Positions 46,342 through 59,700 of a stretch of 64,000 bases of DNA are shown piece after piece (positions within the stretch are counted from its first letter, which is position 1; the number at the start of each line of letters is the position of its first letter). This DNA is from Rhizoclosmatium globosum (Eukaryota > Chytridiomycota > Chytridiomycetes > Chytridiales > Chytriomycetaceae): assembly GCA_002104985.1 (NCBI GenBank), contig MCGO01000003.1, forward strand, positions 248,001 through 312,000, in the 5' to 3' direction. Both the position numbers and the translations under genes were made by a program. Below the pieces are notes generated by a model. The model was not told the DNA's origin. It did no database searches and saw nothing but the letters and a program-made list of their open reading frames with translations.

Positions 46342-49300
46342 CTATGCGTAAATTCTTCCGTTAACCAAATTCTTGACCATTTTTGGTCGCTCTATTTTAA
46401 TTCTTCCAATTGGTTCACCTAGTGTGTCAAGCGATTCTCCAATACGAGTAATGTGATCAAGTTGTTGCCACACAACGTGTCCCTGCGCATTGGCGGTACC
46501 TTGCAACGAGACCCAGAACGGAGACTCGCACAAGAGAGAGATAAAATACATGGGTTTCGTGACGATGTTAATTGCCGGCCCCAACGGAACAGGAGAAAAC
46601 AACCACACGCTGCCCAAAATCAAACTGAATACGCTCAATATCAATTGAATCCAGCCAATCAAGTAAATAGCAACCATTCCTTGAAAATTGAACGCGACAT
46701 TCGTCTCATCCGTTCTTGAAACCAGGCGAGTGCAGGTTGTTCCCTTTGAGTCTAGAGTTCTTTGGTATCCAGCTCGTATCAAAATACTATACAAGGTCTC
46801 AATTCCTGAGTCAAAGAGCGTGGGGTCGACAGCTTTCAAGTCACTACTTGTCCAGTACGTCAATGCATTAAGCAATCCTGGAACATTGGTGCCCATGAAG
46901 TAAGGTTTACCAAGAGGACAGATTGTAGTTAACGCATTGAAGGTCACATTACTTGTCATTGTTGTAACTGGAAGCTTGCTTAATAACTCTGAGTTTGTCA
47001 AGGCAATGCTGGCGGTTGTGCCATCTGTCTCGAAAGACGAAGCGACGACAGCATCATGAAATTCGTTTATGGTGGTTAAACAAACAGGCATCAATGTGTA
47101 CGTATATCCACCACAAAGAGGTGTATTTCCAAGCACAGAGTAGAAGCTTATGTTATCACTGGTCACGCTCGCTGTACTCGATAAAATGAGAAATGGGACT
47201 GAACTGACTCTGTTTCCACCCAACGCTAAAGCTTGATCGGCAGCTGTGAACATTCCTCGTGAAACCGCCGAATCTGACGTCATTTCAGTACACTCGCAGG
47301 AGGTAGCAACAAGCATATGAAAGCCACTGCCCACAATTGTATCGCCTGATCCAACTGTTCCCTGGAGTTGAGGACCGAATATGAACTCTGACCCCCGAGG
47401 ATCGCAATCACTTCTCTCAGAACGCATGCATCCCAACGCATTTCCAAACAAGAATTCTGCGACACCAGCTGAACTTTCCATTGTTGGATACGTGCGATCG
47501 GATAAAAAGGTGGGGTCAGACTTGAATCCAATGCAAGAAACAGTTCCAGCCAGACTTCGGACGGTTGAGGACACAACGCCTGTTGCGGCGATAGGAGAAA
47601 GAATTTTCGTTGCTTCGAGAAGTATCCACATGTACGATGCGCGTTCAAGTGTTTTTCTACATGGGGAATTTAGGGATAGAGATTGGGCATACTTCAGTCT
47701 CTTGATTGGAGAAACTTGTATAAAGCCACAGGCTGACATTCTGGAAAAAAATTAAGCATTAAAGTTTGAACTTATAGATTGTATGTACCCGTATCCACTC
47801 TTGTTTGTCATAAGCATCGATATGAAAATTGCAACTCCAAAGTCTGTGGATGTCCAAGTGGACAGATCAGTCTCATAGGAGAATTATATTTAATTCTTAC
47901 CAAGTGTATGAATCGTCAGCTCATTCGTCATTAGCACGATTATTTCCACAATAACTCCACATGTAACGAGAACGATCGAAGGAGCAATCGGGAGAAGCAG
48001 TTCGCTAGTCATTCTCCATCCCAATAATAATAGTGCGATGTTCAAAAGAACCGCCAAAATAATTGACTTCATTGCATAAAGACGTGTTCCAAAAGTTTCT
48101 GATACTTCTTGTGCATGAGGGTATTTACTCATACCGATTGAAACTGTCGACTTCGTGTGAATACTTGTGCTATTTGTGGGCGATCGCGCATCGGATTCTC
48201 GTTCTCGTTGGGTTATTTGAGCTGCTGACTGTCTAATGGTCTCATTTTTGGTTTCCACGTCAAATAGTTTTATCTTGGCTGCTTCTCGAAATGAGCGATG
48301 AGATTTAACGGTTGAGATAGACATGCGTTTGTTCGGATTGAAATCCGAAGGCTTGTTTCCAGCTTGAGTCAAGAAGCGTTTAAAGATTGAGGCTTTGTCG
48401 TCTTCTTCTTCGTCTTCCTCCTCATTATCAAAGTGCCCATGCTTGTCGGGACCGGTGTAGCTCGCAATACTTCCCCATTTATGAATTTTGTCAGTCAAGG
48501 ACGAGATTGATGATGATCCTTTGATGTCATCATTTACAACTCTCAATCCAGATGCCTTTCGTTCGTCTATCGCCAGCTTATTGGCGGAGTTTTCGTGGTC
48601 GATTTTGTTGATTATACTATCCCCACTTTCGTTAGCCTCTTTGGAACCATTGGAGGACCGATTCGTCGCAGACATGCGCCATGCATTTACTAAGAACGAG
48701 TCGCGCCTCTTAGTTGAAGGAGTAGATTGCACGGATTCACGTTTCTCTTTTGAAATTGAATGAACGGTTTCTTCTTGATTTTCGTTTTCTTCCTCGTCAC
48801 TATCATCATCTCCCTCGCTGGTTTCATGAATATCGTCGATAAGTGGGGCTTTGGCTCCAGCAATCTCCTCAAGACCATCACTTGCTGTACTCACTGATGA
48901 GAATTGTGATTCATCAAACTGAACTTGTTCAACCATCTCTTTAAACTTGACTCCTCCATTTCCTTTCCTTGGTGCGTTTGGTGAACGAAACGCTGATAGC
49001 ACTGGACTGTCGGACTTGCTGTCACGAATACCACTTCCAGTTGAAGATAACTACTATAATTTGAGTACAAAATACTTTTGAACTATTAAACCGACCCTCA
49101 CGCTACTTGCTCGCTTAGGTTCTCCCCCGTTCTTAAAAAAATTAGCAATATCGATACGAAATTGAATAACAAAACCTGTGTTGACTTGAGAAACATCGCG
49201 TTGAATCCAAGTGATGTCCCGATCGACGCGCGTTTTCCTTCTCCAGAAGCGTTTGGAGTTGCGGGCGCCTTTTCTTGCCCTTCAGGTTCCGCGGAATCAT

Positions 49301-49377
49301 CGCGCTATTATTCGTTGGCGCGTTAGGTTCTTTGTTCGTCGGAGTTCAAGTAACTGCTCCCATACCTTCTTGAACAT
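46342..49377 (-). CDS. Polytopic membrane protein with Cys-rich ectodomain, family copy B
   Basis: Second tandem paralogue. A first exon of 12 coding nt (49366-49377, MFKK) joins to RDDSAEPEGQEKAPATPNAS, then NGGEPKRASSVR and the long acidic exon from about 49050 down to 47890. That exon carries SKYPHAQEVSETFGTRLYAM and membrane segments IILAVLLNIALLLLGW and LVTCGVIVEIIVLMTNELTI. The main exon (46342-47739) begins ACGFIQVSPIKRLKYAQSLS and has CRKTLERASYMWILLEATKI, ILSPIAATGV, DRTYPTMESSAGVAEFLFG, GCMRSERSDC, GPQLQGTVGSGDTIVG, ATSCEC and FETDGTTASIALTNS. It ends with a membrane segment and RIGESLDTLGEPIGRIKIER, then PKMVKNLVNGRIYA without the last intron present in copies A and C. The function is unknown. 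Confidence 0.75.
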
Positions 49378-49472
49378 CTCAGCAGTTTGTAAATCTTTTG
49401 TATGTTATCAAAAATCTATCAAAAACAAATACGAAATGCTGAAAAAAACAACAACGATTGTAATCATAATAT

Positions 49473-51796
49473 TTATGCATACATACGCCCATTAGAAAGC
49501 GGCCGAACAAGTTTTGGCCTAAAATGAAAGAAGTTAGTATATTCGATTGAGTGAGTAAAGCAAATAGTACCTCTCCAGCTTGATTCTTCCCACTGGTTCT
49601 TCCATGGTTTCAAATGCCTCACCAATTCTCACAATAACATCAATAGCCTGCCAAATGACATGCTCCTGTGCATTTCCTGTCCCCACCAAATTAACTGCAA
49701 ACGGCGACTCACACAAAACCGACATGAAATATGTCGGCTGTCGAATAATCCGAATCGCAGGACCTAGTGGAATCTCCGAAACATACCAAACAGACGCAGC
49801 GCCCAACGCTATCAACGACAACGCGATTTGCAGACCTGCCGCGATATAGATACACGTACTCCCCCACGGAGTCAAACTGACTAATGTTTGATCAGTCCGT
49901 GAAATTTCGCGGATACAGGTAGATCCCTTTGTGTCCCAAGTTCGTTGCATCCCCGCGCGAAGGATAATTGCATAGAGAGTTTCGAGTCCCGACTCTAGAA
50001 GAGTTGGATCCACTGAGACAAGGTCTGTGCTTGTCCAGTACAAGAGCGCGTTCATCATTCCAGCGACATTTGATACGAGAGGGTATGGTTGTCCGGGGAC
50101 CCAGATTGAATTGAGAGCGTAAGCAACGGCTGTTGTAGTGACCGTAGTACTAGGGCTTACAATTTCGCTAACTGAGTTCACAAGTGCTATTGAGGCCGTT
50201 GTTCCATCTGTCATGAAAGTAGCTGCCACTTGTGCATCTTGAAATGAATTAATATTGGTCTGACAAACGGGAACAACAGCACTATTGACTCCTCCACAAA
50301 TTTGCATGTTTCCAATCATCATATACGACATGAAGTTCGCGGTGCTTACGTTCTGAGTGCTAAAATACATTGTAAAAGGGACTGTAATGTTTTTAAGCGT
50401 AAATAGTGCGGTTTTTTGGTCTTGAGGCGTCATGATTCCTTGCGCAAGAACAGACTCTTTCGAGATGTCTGTGCATTCACAGGTAGTCGCGACAAGCATT
50501 TGAAAACCATTTCCTAGAATCGTATCGCCGGAACCAACTACGCCATCGAGTTGGGGACCAAAGACAAACTGGGACCCATTTGCAGGGCAATCGTCACGTT
50601 CCGATCTCATGCATCCAATCGCGTTTCCAAACAGGAATTCAGCGACACCTGCTGTACTAGTCAATGTTGGATAAAGTCTGTCTCGCAAGTTTGCAGTGTT
50701 TGCACTGTAGACTATGCAGGTAATAGTGTCTGCATGCGTTCGCACTGATTCACTCAGGACCCCAGTGGCCCCTATCGGAGATAAGATCTTCATAATTTCA
50801 GCAATGAACCATAAGTAGGCAACACGCTGCAAGCTTTTGCGGCAAGGGGAATTTAAAGACAGTTGACCAGTGAACTTGAGCCGATGAAAGGGAGTCGATT
50901 GCATAAACCCACATGTAGCCATACTATAACCCTTTTTTTTCACAATTAAGCTTGCAATAAATATACCAGCACCAACATCTGCATGTGTAGAACGTTTACT
51001 TAAACCATTGAAAGAAAATCAACTCACCCATGGCATGAATTGTCATGATGTTCGTGACAAGCAAAAGAATTTCAATCACTACTCCACCAGCAAACGCGAC
51101 AAGTGTCGGTGAAACCATCACTTGCAACCCAGACTTCATTGCAATCCCCAAATTTAGGAGCAAAACGTTGAGTATAAGAACAACAATAATTAAAAGAATC
51201 TCTTTGGTTTTCGTTCCGGCCGTTTCGCTCACTTCCTGAGCGTGTGGGAACTTTGAGAGACCAATAGACGCAGCTGAACTGGTCATACTAGCAAGACTCC
51301 TTCGAATCGCCATGATTTGATCAGGCGACTGTTCTTGCGCGCTTTTCATTTCATATAAATGTTGTTGTAATTGTTGCACACTCTGCCCACCCCCACCGCC
51401 TTTCTCGTTCCCACTGTCTTCTTCATCGACAATCTTGGTTTCCACGAGTTTATACTTTTCGGTGGTGGGTGGTTTCTTCTTTTTGCCAATACCCTGTTGG
51501 ATGGATTTTCGAGGAGAATCAAGGGTGGGTGGAGAGGTGGGTTGTTGTTGGCCAGTGAAGGAAGTGTTGCCTTGCATCACAGAGGTTGATTTTGTGAGGC
51601 CAGAGAGAACGGAATATCGGACAACGTCGGCTGTGGCGTTGGCGTCGTTAGAGGGAGGTCGAATATCCTTTGATGGTGAAGTCTCCATATTTGTAGGGAG
51701 GCGGTTGTACTGATCTTTCTTTGTCTGTGATCAAGATTAGTCAAGAAACGAGTATGGTGAATAGAGGGGCTAGACTCTTACCCCTTGTTGTTCCAT
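49473..51796 (-). CDS. Polytopic membrane protein with Cys-rich ectodomain, family copy C
   Basis: Third tandem paralogue. Exon 1 (51782-51796, MEQQG) joins to TKKDQYNRLPTNMETSPSKD and a Ser/Gln/Lys-rich cytosolic region, then LSKFPHAQEVSETAGTKTKE with membrane segments ILLIIVVLILNVLLLNLGIA and LVAFAGGVVIEILLLVTNIM. The main exon gives ATCGFMQSTPFHRLKFTGQL, CRKSLQRVAYLWFIAEIMKI, LSPIGATGVL, DRLYPTLTSTAGVAEFLFG, GCMRSERDDC, GPQLDGVVGSGDTILG, ATTCECT and FMTDGTTASIALVNS. The C-terminal part has a membrane segment (CIYIAAGLQIALSLIALGAA) and RIGEAFETMEEPVGRIKLER. The plain frame stops at 49534. A last intron (AG|GTACTA, ACTAAC branch site, TTTTAG) leads to PKLVRPLSNGRMYA and TAA at about 49473, which aligns with copy B. 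Confidence 0.75.
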
Positions 51797-52321
51797 TTTA
51801 AAGTATTTGCACACGTAAATCCCTTTTTCTGGTATGAGACCGTAAATCTCATTTTATGGCCAACAAAGCACGGGAACGATACAAGTCTGGAATGGTCATG
51901 ACAAAGTCATCATAAAGAACCTCTTGTCAAAACTCTTTCTTGCTTCAAAAACCTTTTATTTGCTCTCCAATGCGATAACAATAGCAGAGTGATAGTTTGG
52001 TAGAGAGAGAGAGGGACTTGAAGGTTTCGAGGTTATGGAGGGCATTCAAGTTGGTCATATGCTCCTTTCCTTGTTGTGAAGTCAAGATCAGACACGAAAA
52101 AGGGGGTATTCGGAAAAATACGGGATAAATCAAAGGGGATAAATTCTGCACACATTTTTCCAAATCGATCACGGGAAATGGTGGCGCGGTCTCCCGACCA
52201 AGCAGGCCACGCTCAAATTCACGAAAAGGAAGTCAGCCCATCGTCCAAAAAAAAGTAGTTTCCAAAGGGCAACTCCCCCACCAGCCCTTCCAACCAACCA
52301 ACCAACCAACGACTCTAAAAA
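51797..52321. other. Intergenic region between copy C and the small plus-strand gene
   Basis: About 525 bp between divergent start codons; both promoters should lie here. A (CAAC)5 tract stands just before the plus-strand start. No other gene or RNA is supported. Confidence 0.55.
52291..52310. repeat. (CAAC)5 tetranucleotide repeat
   Basis: Five perfect copies ending about 10 bp before the ATG at 52322, so within the probable 5' leader of the small gene. Confidence 0.85.
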
Positions 52322-52552
52322 ATGCAACGAAGCTACATCGCACGCGCCCTCTCCTCATTCCGACCAACTGCCTCGCTGTTCCAGGCCGCGAAGCACGATC
52401 ATTCCATTGGTGCCACAGTGGCACACTCGGTGGCTTCATCATCTGCCAGCACGAGCAGCACCGCGTCGTCTTCTTCTTCTGATGCGTCTTCGTCAAAGGA
52501 AACGGTCGAAGTGCCGCGCTTTGAGCTCGAGAAGGACCTTGTGCACATGTGA
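52322..52552 (+). CDS. Small Ser-rich protein with likely mitochondrial presequence
   Basis: Single exon, 76 residues. ATG 52322 is in an A-rich context (CTAAAAA|ATG). The first 25 residues (MQRSYIARALSSFRPTASLF) are rich in Arg, Ser and Ala with no acidic residue, typical of a mitochondrial targeting peptide. A His-containing stretch, a long Ser/Ala run and a charged end (VEVPRFELEKDLVHM) follow. I do not recognise a family. The compact gene density and the presequence argue that it is real, but such a short low-complexity frame could be chance. Confidence 0.5.
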   Translation: MQRSYIARALSSFRPTASLFQAAKHDHSIGATVAHSVASSSASTSSTASSSSSDASSSKETVEVPRFELEKDLVHM

Positions 52553-53618
52553 TTCGCACGGTCTCTGACTCACGGAACGGAGCCCATGAGAATCAAAAGA
52601 CACCCGCCTCCCTTCTGCTGCCATTCATTCATAATTACGTTGTATACCTTTAAGCCTTTGTGTTATGTACCTTGTTTTTAAACTCTTAAAATGTGCAATA
52701 AATGAGTCTGTCAGTGTCTGATATCTTGCATCACCCAACACTCAGATCACCCACAATCGAATGCTGAATTGAACAAACGGAAATAACAGGTCTCCATTCG
52801 CATTAACAATTCCAATTCAATCCAGAGGAACTTTTCATGATATAACGCGGTTAAGCTATTGCCACTAAATTGGACAGAAAAGGAGGAAGAAGTCAAGTAG
52901 AATGATTCGTATTAAGTGAAATCAAACTATCCACGGATGATCTAAGCTCACCTACAGCATCGTTATATCAAATGGGAGAAGTATAATGAACAGTCGTCGA
53001 ATAGATTTCTCTTTTCTCTGATCCTCTTTCTTTACTTTTCTCTGACACTACTGTATTTCTCCAGAATGAAGCAACTAAAAAAAGAAATGAAATCACTTCC
53101 TCCAAAACCCCCATTCCATCGTCGAAACGGCAGTAATAGAAGCCAAGTGGTTGTCAAACGACCCACCCGGCTCCAAATAAACTACCACCAGTATTAAAAA
53201 ATAAAACTAAGAAACTCGATAACCTTCAACCAAAACCAACAGCACACACTCCATTCATGCTTGTCTAGAAGCTTTTTTTTGTTGCTTGAGAAAGGGAACG
53301 AATGTTGGTTTGAGACGTAGTGTTGGAATGACATTCAGTGGGAGTAGAGAGCAGACTCGGAGCGAAGGACTCTTGGAAGGTTCCAGGAGAGAATGGGGCC
53401 ATCTTGTCTTGGAGTCCGAGACTTGGAGTTTGGTCGGCAGACCAAGAAGAGAGCTTTTTGGTTCGAGAAAAAAGGAGCGCGCGAATATTTATACCTCTTG
53501 GTGGCGAAGAGTCAAAACAAACAAGAGTCATTTGGACACTGTGATTATGTGGTTAAGTTTTGTGAAGAAAAAAGGAATAGAGGTACTTTCTTCATTTTGG
53601 AAAATCTCTGTAAACGCG
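52553..53618. other. Long intergenic region upstream of CNOT2
   Basis: At about 1.07 kb this is the largest gap in the window. No coding region is supported in 52553-53280. From 53286 to 53618 a plus-strand frame is open in phase with CNOT2, but its composition is not protein-like, so it is better explained as leader sequence. No RNA gene was recognised. Confidence 0.55.
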
Positions 53619-55134
53619 ATGAACAACAACATGTTTGGCAACGGCGGGATGGGAATGCTAGGCGGTGGAGGCGGAGGCGGCGGACCAGCGCTGTCGCTGG
53701 CCGGGCGACTGCAGGCGGCGCAGGGTTCGCAGGGCAACGTTGGGTTCGCGGCCGACGAGTTTCCGTCGCTGACTCCGGCGCAGCAGCTTCAGGCGGCGCA
53801 ACAACAGGCGCAGCAGCAAGCGGCGCTCAAGCAGCAACAACAACAACAACAACAACAACAACAGCAACAACGAGGTGGTGCGGCAAACACACTCGGTCTG
53901 GGCCAGCTCAGCCTGGGAACCCCGCTCAATGCATCCTCCTTTGCGATGCCCGCCATGCCGCAGCGCCTCAACTCGCTCAGTATGAATGCACCGACGCAAA
54001 CGGGTGGTGGTGGCGGGCCGCTGCTGCCGCTGAATCTTGGTGAGTGTTTCGTATGAAAGCATCGACAACTGAGCCCTGCCCTGCCCAGGCCGCACGCACG
54101 GACCCGGCGCCGTTGGAGGGCCGTCGCTGCTCTCGTCGAATGCACCGTCGTTGAACGCCGCGTCGCTGCTTTCCTCGTCAGTGTCCCCGCCGCTGCTCAA
54201 CCAACAACAACAGCAACAGCAGCAACTCCCTCTGCAGCAGCAACAGCAAACTAATGGCGCTGCTCAATTGCTTCCATCTGCACTGACTGGTGACAAACAC
54301 GGACTGCTCGGCCTGATTGATGTGTTGCGTATGTCCGGTGACCCTGACACAAACATGCTGTCTCTGGGATGCGAACTCACTTCCCTCGGCCTAAACCTCA
54401 ACTCCCCCCATCCACTTTACACCACTCTTGCCTCCGTCTACACTGCCAATCAGCCAGACTTACCCCTCGACCCGCACTTCCACACTCCTCAATGCTACAG
54501 ACTCAAACCATCAACAGACAACGAATCTTCCTCTCTCTCCCTCCTCGACCCTGCCGAACAAATCGCTGCATCCAGCGACGACGCCCTCTTTTACGCTTTT
54601 TACGCTTTCCCGCGTGACAGGATCCAGGAAGCTGCGGCACAGGAACTTTATTCACGAGGCTGGAGGTTCCACAAAGATATCAAAGTGTGGTTGACAAAAG
54701 ACACACCCATGCCTGCACCGGGTCTCACGAACCTCAGTGGTGCTTCTCTTTCTGCATCTCCTTCATTATCCGAAAGTGCGGGTGTTGCTGGTGCGGCAGA
54801 TGGTTCAAAAGGAACTCCAAAAGTGGGAGCGGGTGCTGGAGCTGGAGGAAGTGAAAAAGAATCTTCAGTGTCTCCTGCAGTTGCCCCTTCAACAACCGGT
54901 GCTTCTGCCACTACTGCTACATCAAATAACAACAACAGCAGCAACACACCTGTAGAATTCATTGCTGGAGAGCGCGGTCTCTTTGTCTTTTTCGATCCAG
55001 CTCATTGGCAACGCGTCAAGAAGGAGTGGGTTGTGAATTTGGATGTACTGGAAGAGCGAAATGATGCTACAAGTAGACAAAACAACGGCAACAACAGTAG
55101 GAATGGGGCCTCGGTAAATAATGATGAACGGTGA
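53619..55134 (+). CDS. NOT2: CCR4-NOT complex subunit 2 (NOT2/CNOT2)
   Basis: Start ATG 53619 (MNNNMFGNGGMGMLG). Two exons, with an intron at about 54040-54088. The N-terminal half is disordered: Gly runs, a poly-Gln tract and FAADEFPSLTPAQQL, a segment like those linking NOT2 to NOT1. The C-terminal part is the NOT2/3/5 box: KHGLLGLIDVLRMSGDPDTN, MLSLGCELTSLGLNLNSPHP, LYTTLASVY, DALFYAFYAFPRDRIQEAAA and LYSRGWRFHKDIKVWLTKD, with FFDPAHWQRVKKEWVVNLD at the end. The protein works in mRNA deadenylation and transcription control. An in-frame upstream Met at 53286 exists but would add a non-conserved, Arg/Ser-rich extension. Confidence 0.92.
53831..53871. repeat. CAA/CAG repeat coding poly-Gln in CNOT2
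   Basis: About thirteen Gln codons, mostly CAA with CAG interruptions. A second Gln-rich stretch lies at about 54203-54250. Both are within the disordered N-terminal half of the protein. Confidence 0.85.
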
Positions 55135-55318
55135 TTTTCTTTTGTTTTTTTCCTCTCTTTGGATATGTATTCTTGGGTTATAGTTGGTTGTATCGAGACA
55201 TGTGAATGAAGAGATGTCATTGTTTTGATCAACGTCTGTGGTTTTATTTTGCCAATCTGCGATCATTCATTTCGTGCACCGTATTCATTACCAAACAACA
55301 CGACTCCACACTCTACAT
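55135..55318. other. Short convergent spacer, CNOT2 and GDP-fucose synthase
   Basis: About 180 bp between two stop codons, T-rich on the plus strand, where both transcripts end. There is no hairpin or gene that I can support. Confidence 0.5.
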
Positions 55319-56764
<1,446 letters not shown>

Positions 56765-59700
56765 TCAAGACAAATCCATGGCGTTGCTTCGAGATGATGG
56801 TTGAGCATCAACTTCAACCGATACACTCTTGACAACTTCAGCCAAAGCATGACCCGGCGCAGTAATCTCCTTAAAGAATTCATCAAACACAGGGCAAGAA
56901 CCACCTCCAATCACGCCTCCCTCAGAAGCAGCAGTAGACGCCAAAAGCCCCTTTCCAACCACAAGAACCGCACGAATCGCAGATCTCACCAACTCATTCA
57001 CCTTTTCGATTTCCTGCTTAACAGCGTTTGCCTTTGGAACGGCTGAAAGAGCTTCCTTAAGGACTGGAACCATCGCATCCAGACGGGAAAGAAGAGCAGC
57101 AGGAGAGAGTGTCACAACGCGTTGTAGGATAGTGTGGTTCAGCATTTTGATTTCCTGGGCAGCATCACCAAGACCAGCAACTACACGGTCGAGGAAGGCG
57201 AAAATCTCAATACGTGCAAGGCAGCGTTCCAAGAGCGTGTGCATGCACTCGTAAGCAGACTAATGATGCGAATTTCAGTCGATCCTATCAATTAAGTGCA
57301 GCAAATCCTCACCTTTCGGGCATCCAAACCATCATCCACCTTGTGCTTGAAGGGACCCATAACGACAATGTGGATAAGCTCCTCTTTCACGATAGTTTCT
57401 TGGTAAAGCAAAGGCAACAATTCTCCCAAAGACTCAGTAATCAAGTATGGCTTGTTGTGGGCAGCAGAGTTGAGAGTGGCCAAAGCGATGTGACGAACAT
57501 TCTACACCTTTGATAAGTACAATCTCATGTTAACTGTCGTTACGAACCAAATCCGAGTCAGTCAACAAACGCAAGAACTCAACAATAACACCGCTTAAAG
57601 CCTCGTCAAACACAGCGCTTGCAGCAGAGTGTACGTCTGTGAAAGTGTAACGAATCGCCATCACAATTGTGGCGCGAACTGCAGCGGAGTTTGACTTCAA
57701 TCCAGTCACAAGCTCAGGAAGGTAGACCTGTGGGTTGCTCATGGACAGCTTTCCAAGACACTCAGCAATCACATTACGTGTAGCTTCTTCTTTAGCTTGT
57801 TCGGTGCTTTCAAAGAGAAGAGCCCAAAGGTCCTTCGCGAATGGAGCCAACGCAGACACTGTGTTGGACCCCTTCAAACCGGTCGACGAAGAACGCGCGA
57901 TAACTTCTTTCAAGGAAACAAGGACCAAGTAACGACGTTTTCCACCTTCACGAAGGGTTTGGATAATGATTGGCATGTAATGGTCCAAGTTGCCCAACGC
58001 AATGTTTCCAAGGGCAAATGCAGCAGCGTGTTTGATTTCTTCAGATTCGTGGGCAAATAGGTTTAAGAGAGTTGCTGGAAGGTTGGGGTGCGAAGTTGAA
58101 AGATCACTGAAGGAAGGTTAGTCAAAAACCAATCGTGTTCCATGTACTCACATGCTGCGACCAACAACACCAACAATGTTCAAAGAAAGATACAAATGGT
58201 TTTCGTTCGATCCTGTTCCAGCCAGCTGAGATACGTATTGATTAAGTGATCCCATCGCCTTCGCTTCAACAATCAAAGCACCAATCGATTGAGCAACAGG
58301 GCGATACGATTGCTTGGAAACTACAGCGCCACCGTCAACAACTTTAACGAGCAGCTGAACCATCTCATTGAACACTGGCTCTCCTCCAATACGAACAATG
58401 GTTCCCCAGAACTGAACCAAAGCAGCAGATCCATGAGATCCAGACACAGCCAAGTGAGGAGCCTGCACAATAACATTGACAATGTTGTTTGCAACAGAGG
58501 CTTTGGCAACCAAAAGAGCAGCTTGCTTAATGGAATCGTTCTCAACAGAGAGAATCACAGCAATTAGTTCAAGCGTCAAGGGGAACAAGTTCATATCCGC
58601 TTCGGCAATAACGGGTTGAACTTCGTTCAGTGTAAGATCAGCAGTGGCTGGAGACAACTTGGATCCGAACTTGGTGAAGAGAGCAGCAAGTGTGGTCAAA
58701 GTAGTCAGACGAAGTTGACGGTTCGCTTTACGCAAGAATGACGCGAGGTCAGGAGCAATGGAAGAATCAATCAAAGCAGAGAAATCAAGGGCTCCATCGT
58801 GAATTCCAACGAGAGGAGAATCACAAATGGTCTTGAAAGCGCGAACGCTAACAAGTCGTGTGAGTTCATTGCGAAGACGCTCAACCAAGAGTGGTAAAAC
58901 AGTGGCGGTAATTTCGCTGGCAGGCAAAAAGTCATTGGTCTGGGCAATGAGAGTACTCAACGCAATAATACTGCGTTCCTTCACCTCAATGTCCAAATCA
59001 GCAACCTTGACACGGTCCAAGACAGCCTTGTAAATGTTTAAAATATGTTCACCGGCTTTAGGGGCTTTTGGAGCGGGAACAGTAACTTCCATGGTATCCA
59101 AACTGGCTTCAACAGCGGGAATTGGACGAATGGCTTTGACAAGCTCAACAGCAACAACCAATGCATCCGAAGTTACTTTGTAGAATTTACCATTGATGGC
59201 AGCGAGAACAGGTGGAACCAATTTCGCGAAATGCTTTGTAAAGACATCAGCATTGTGAAGAGTCAAGGCAACCTTCAAGAATTCGAGAACTTCGATCTTC
59301 AAGTTCAAGTTGTTAATTGGCTTTGGTCCCTTTCCAGATGAGGACGTATTTCCAGACGCCAAAGAAGCTTCAATTGATGCAACAAACAGAGCGATCGTGT
59401 CGTCCAATCCTCCGTGCAAGACAGACACCAGTTCCTTCAATAGTACAAATCCGGATTGCCGCGTCTGGACAGACTTTCCATTCAACTCCTTTGAAAGATT
59501 CTTGGACAGTCTGGTGACGAGTTTCTGAAGCAACAGAGTTGGGCTGCGATTTTCAGATTAGTTAACTGTATTTATTAATTAGAATGATACTTACTCGTCA
59601 GCAGTGAGTGCAGCCTTCGCCCCCTTCTTTTTCAAGGTGATTCCAGAGGAGGTGGCTCCAACCTGACGAATCAACGAGGTGAAAGTGTTCAAGATTTCAA

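Noticed and set aside
53286..53618. In-frame N-terminal extension of CNOT2
   Set aside because: The composition (Arg, Ser, Glu, Lys without conserved blocks) is unlike the Gly/Gln/Asn start of the conserved protein, and ATG 53619 matches usual NOT2 N-termini better.
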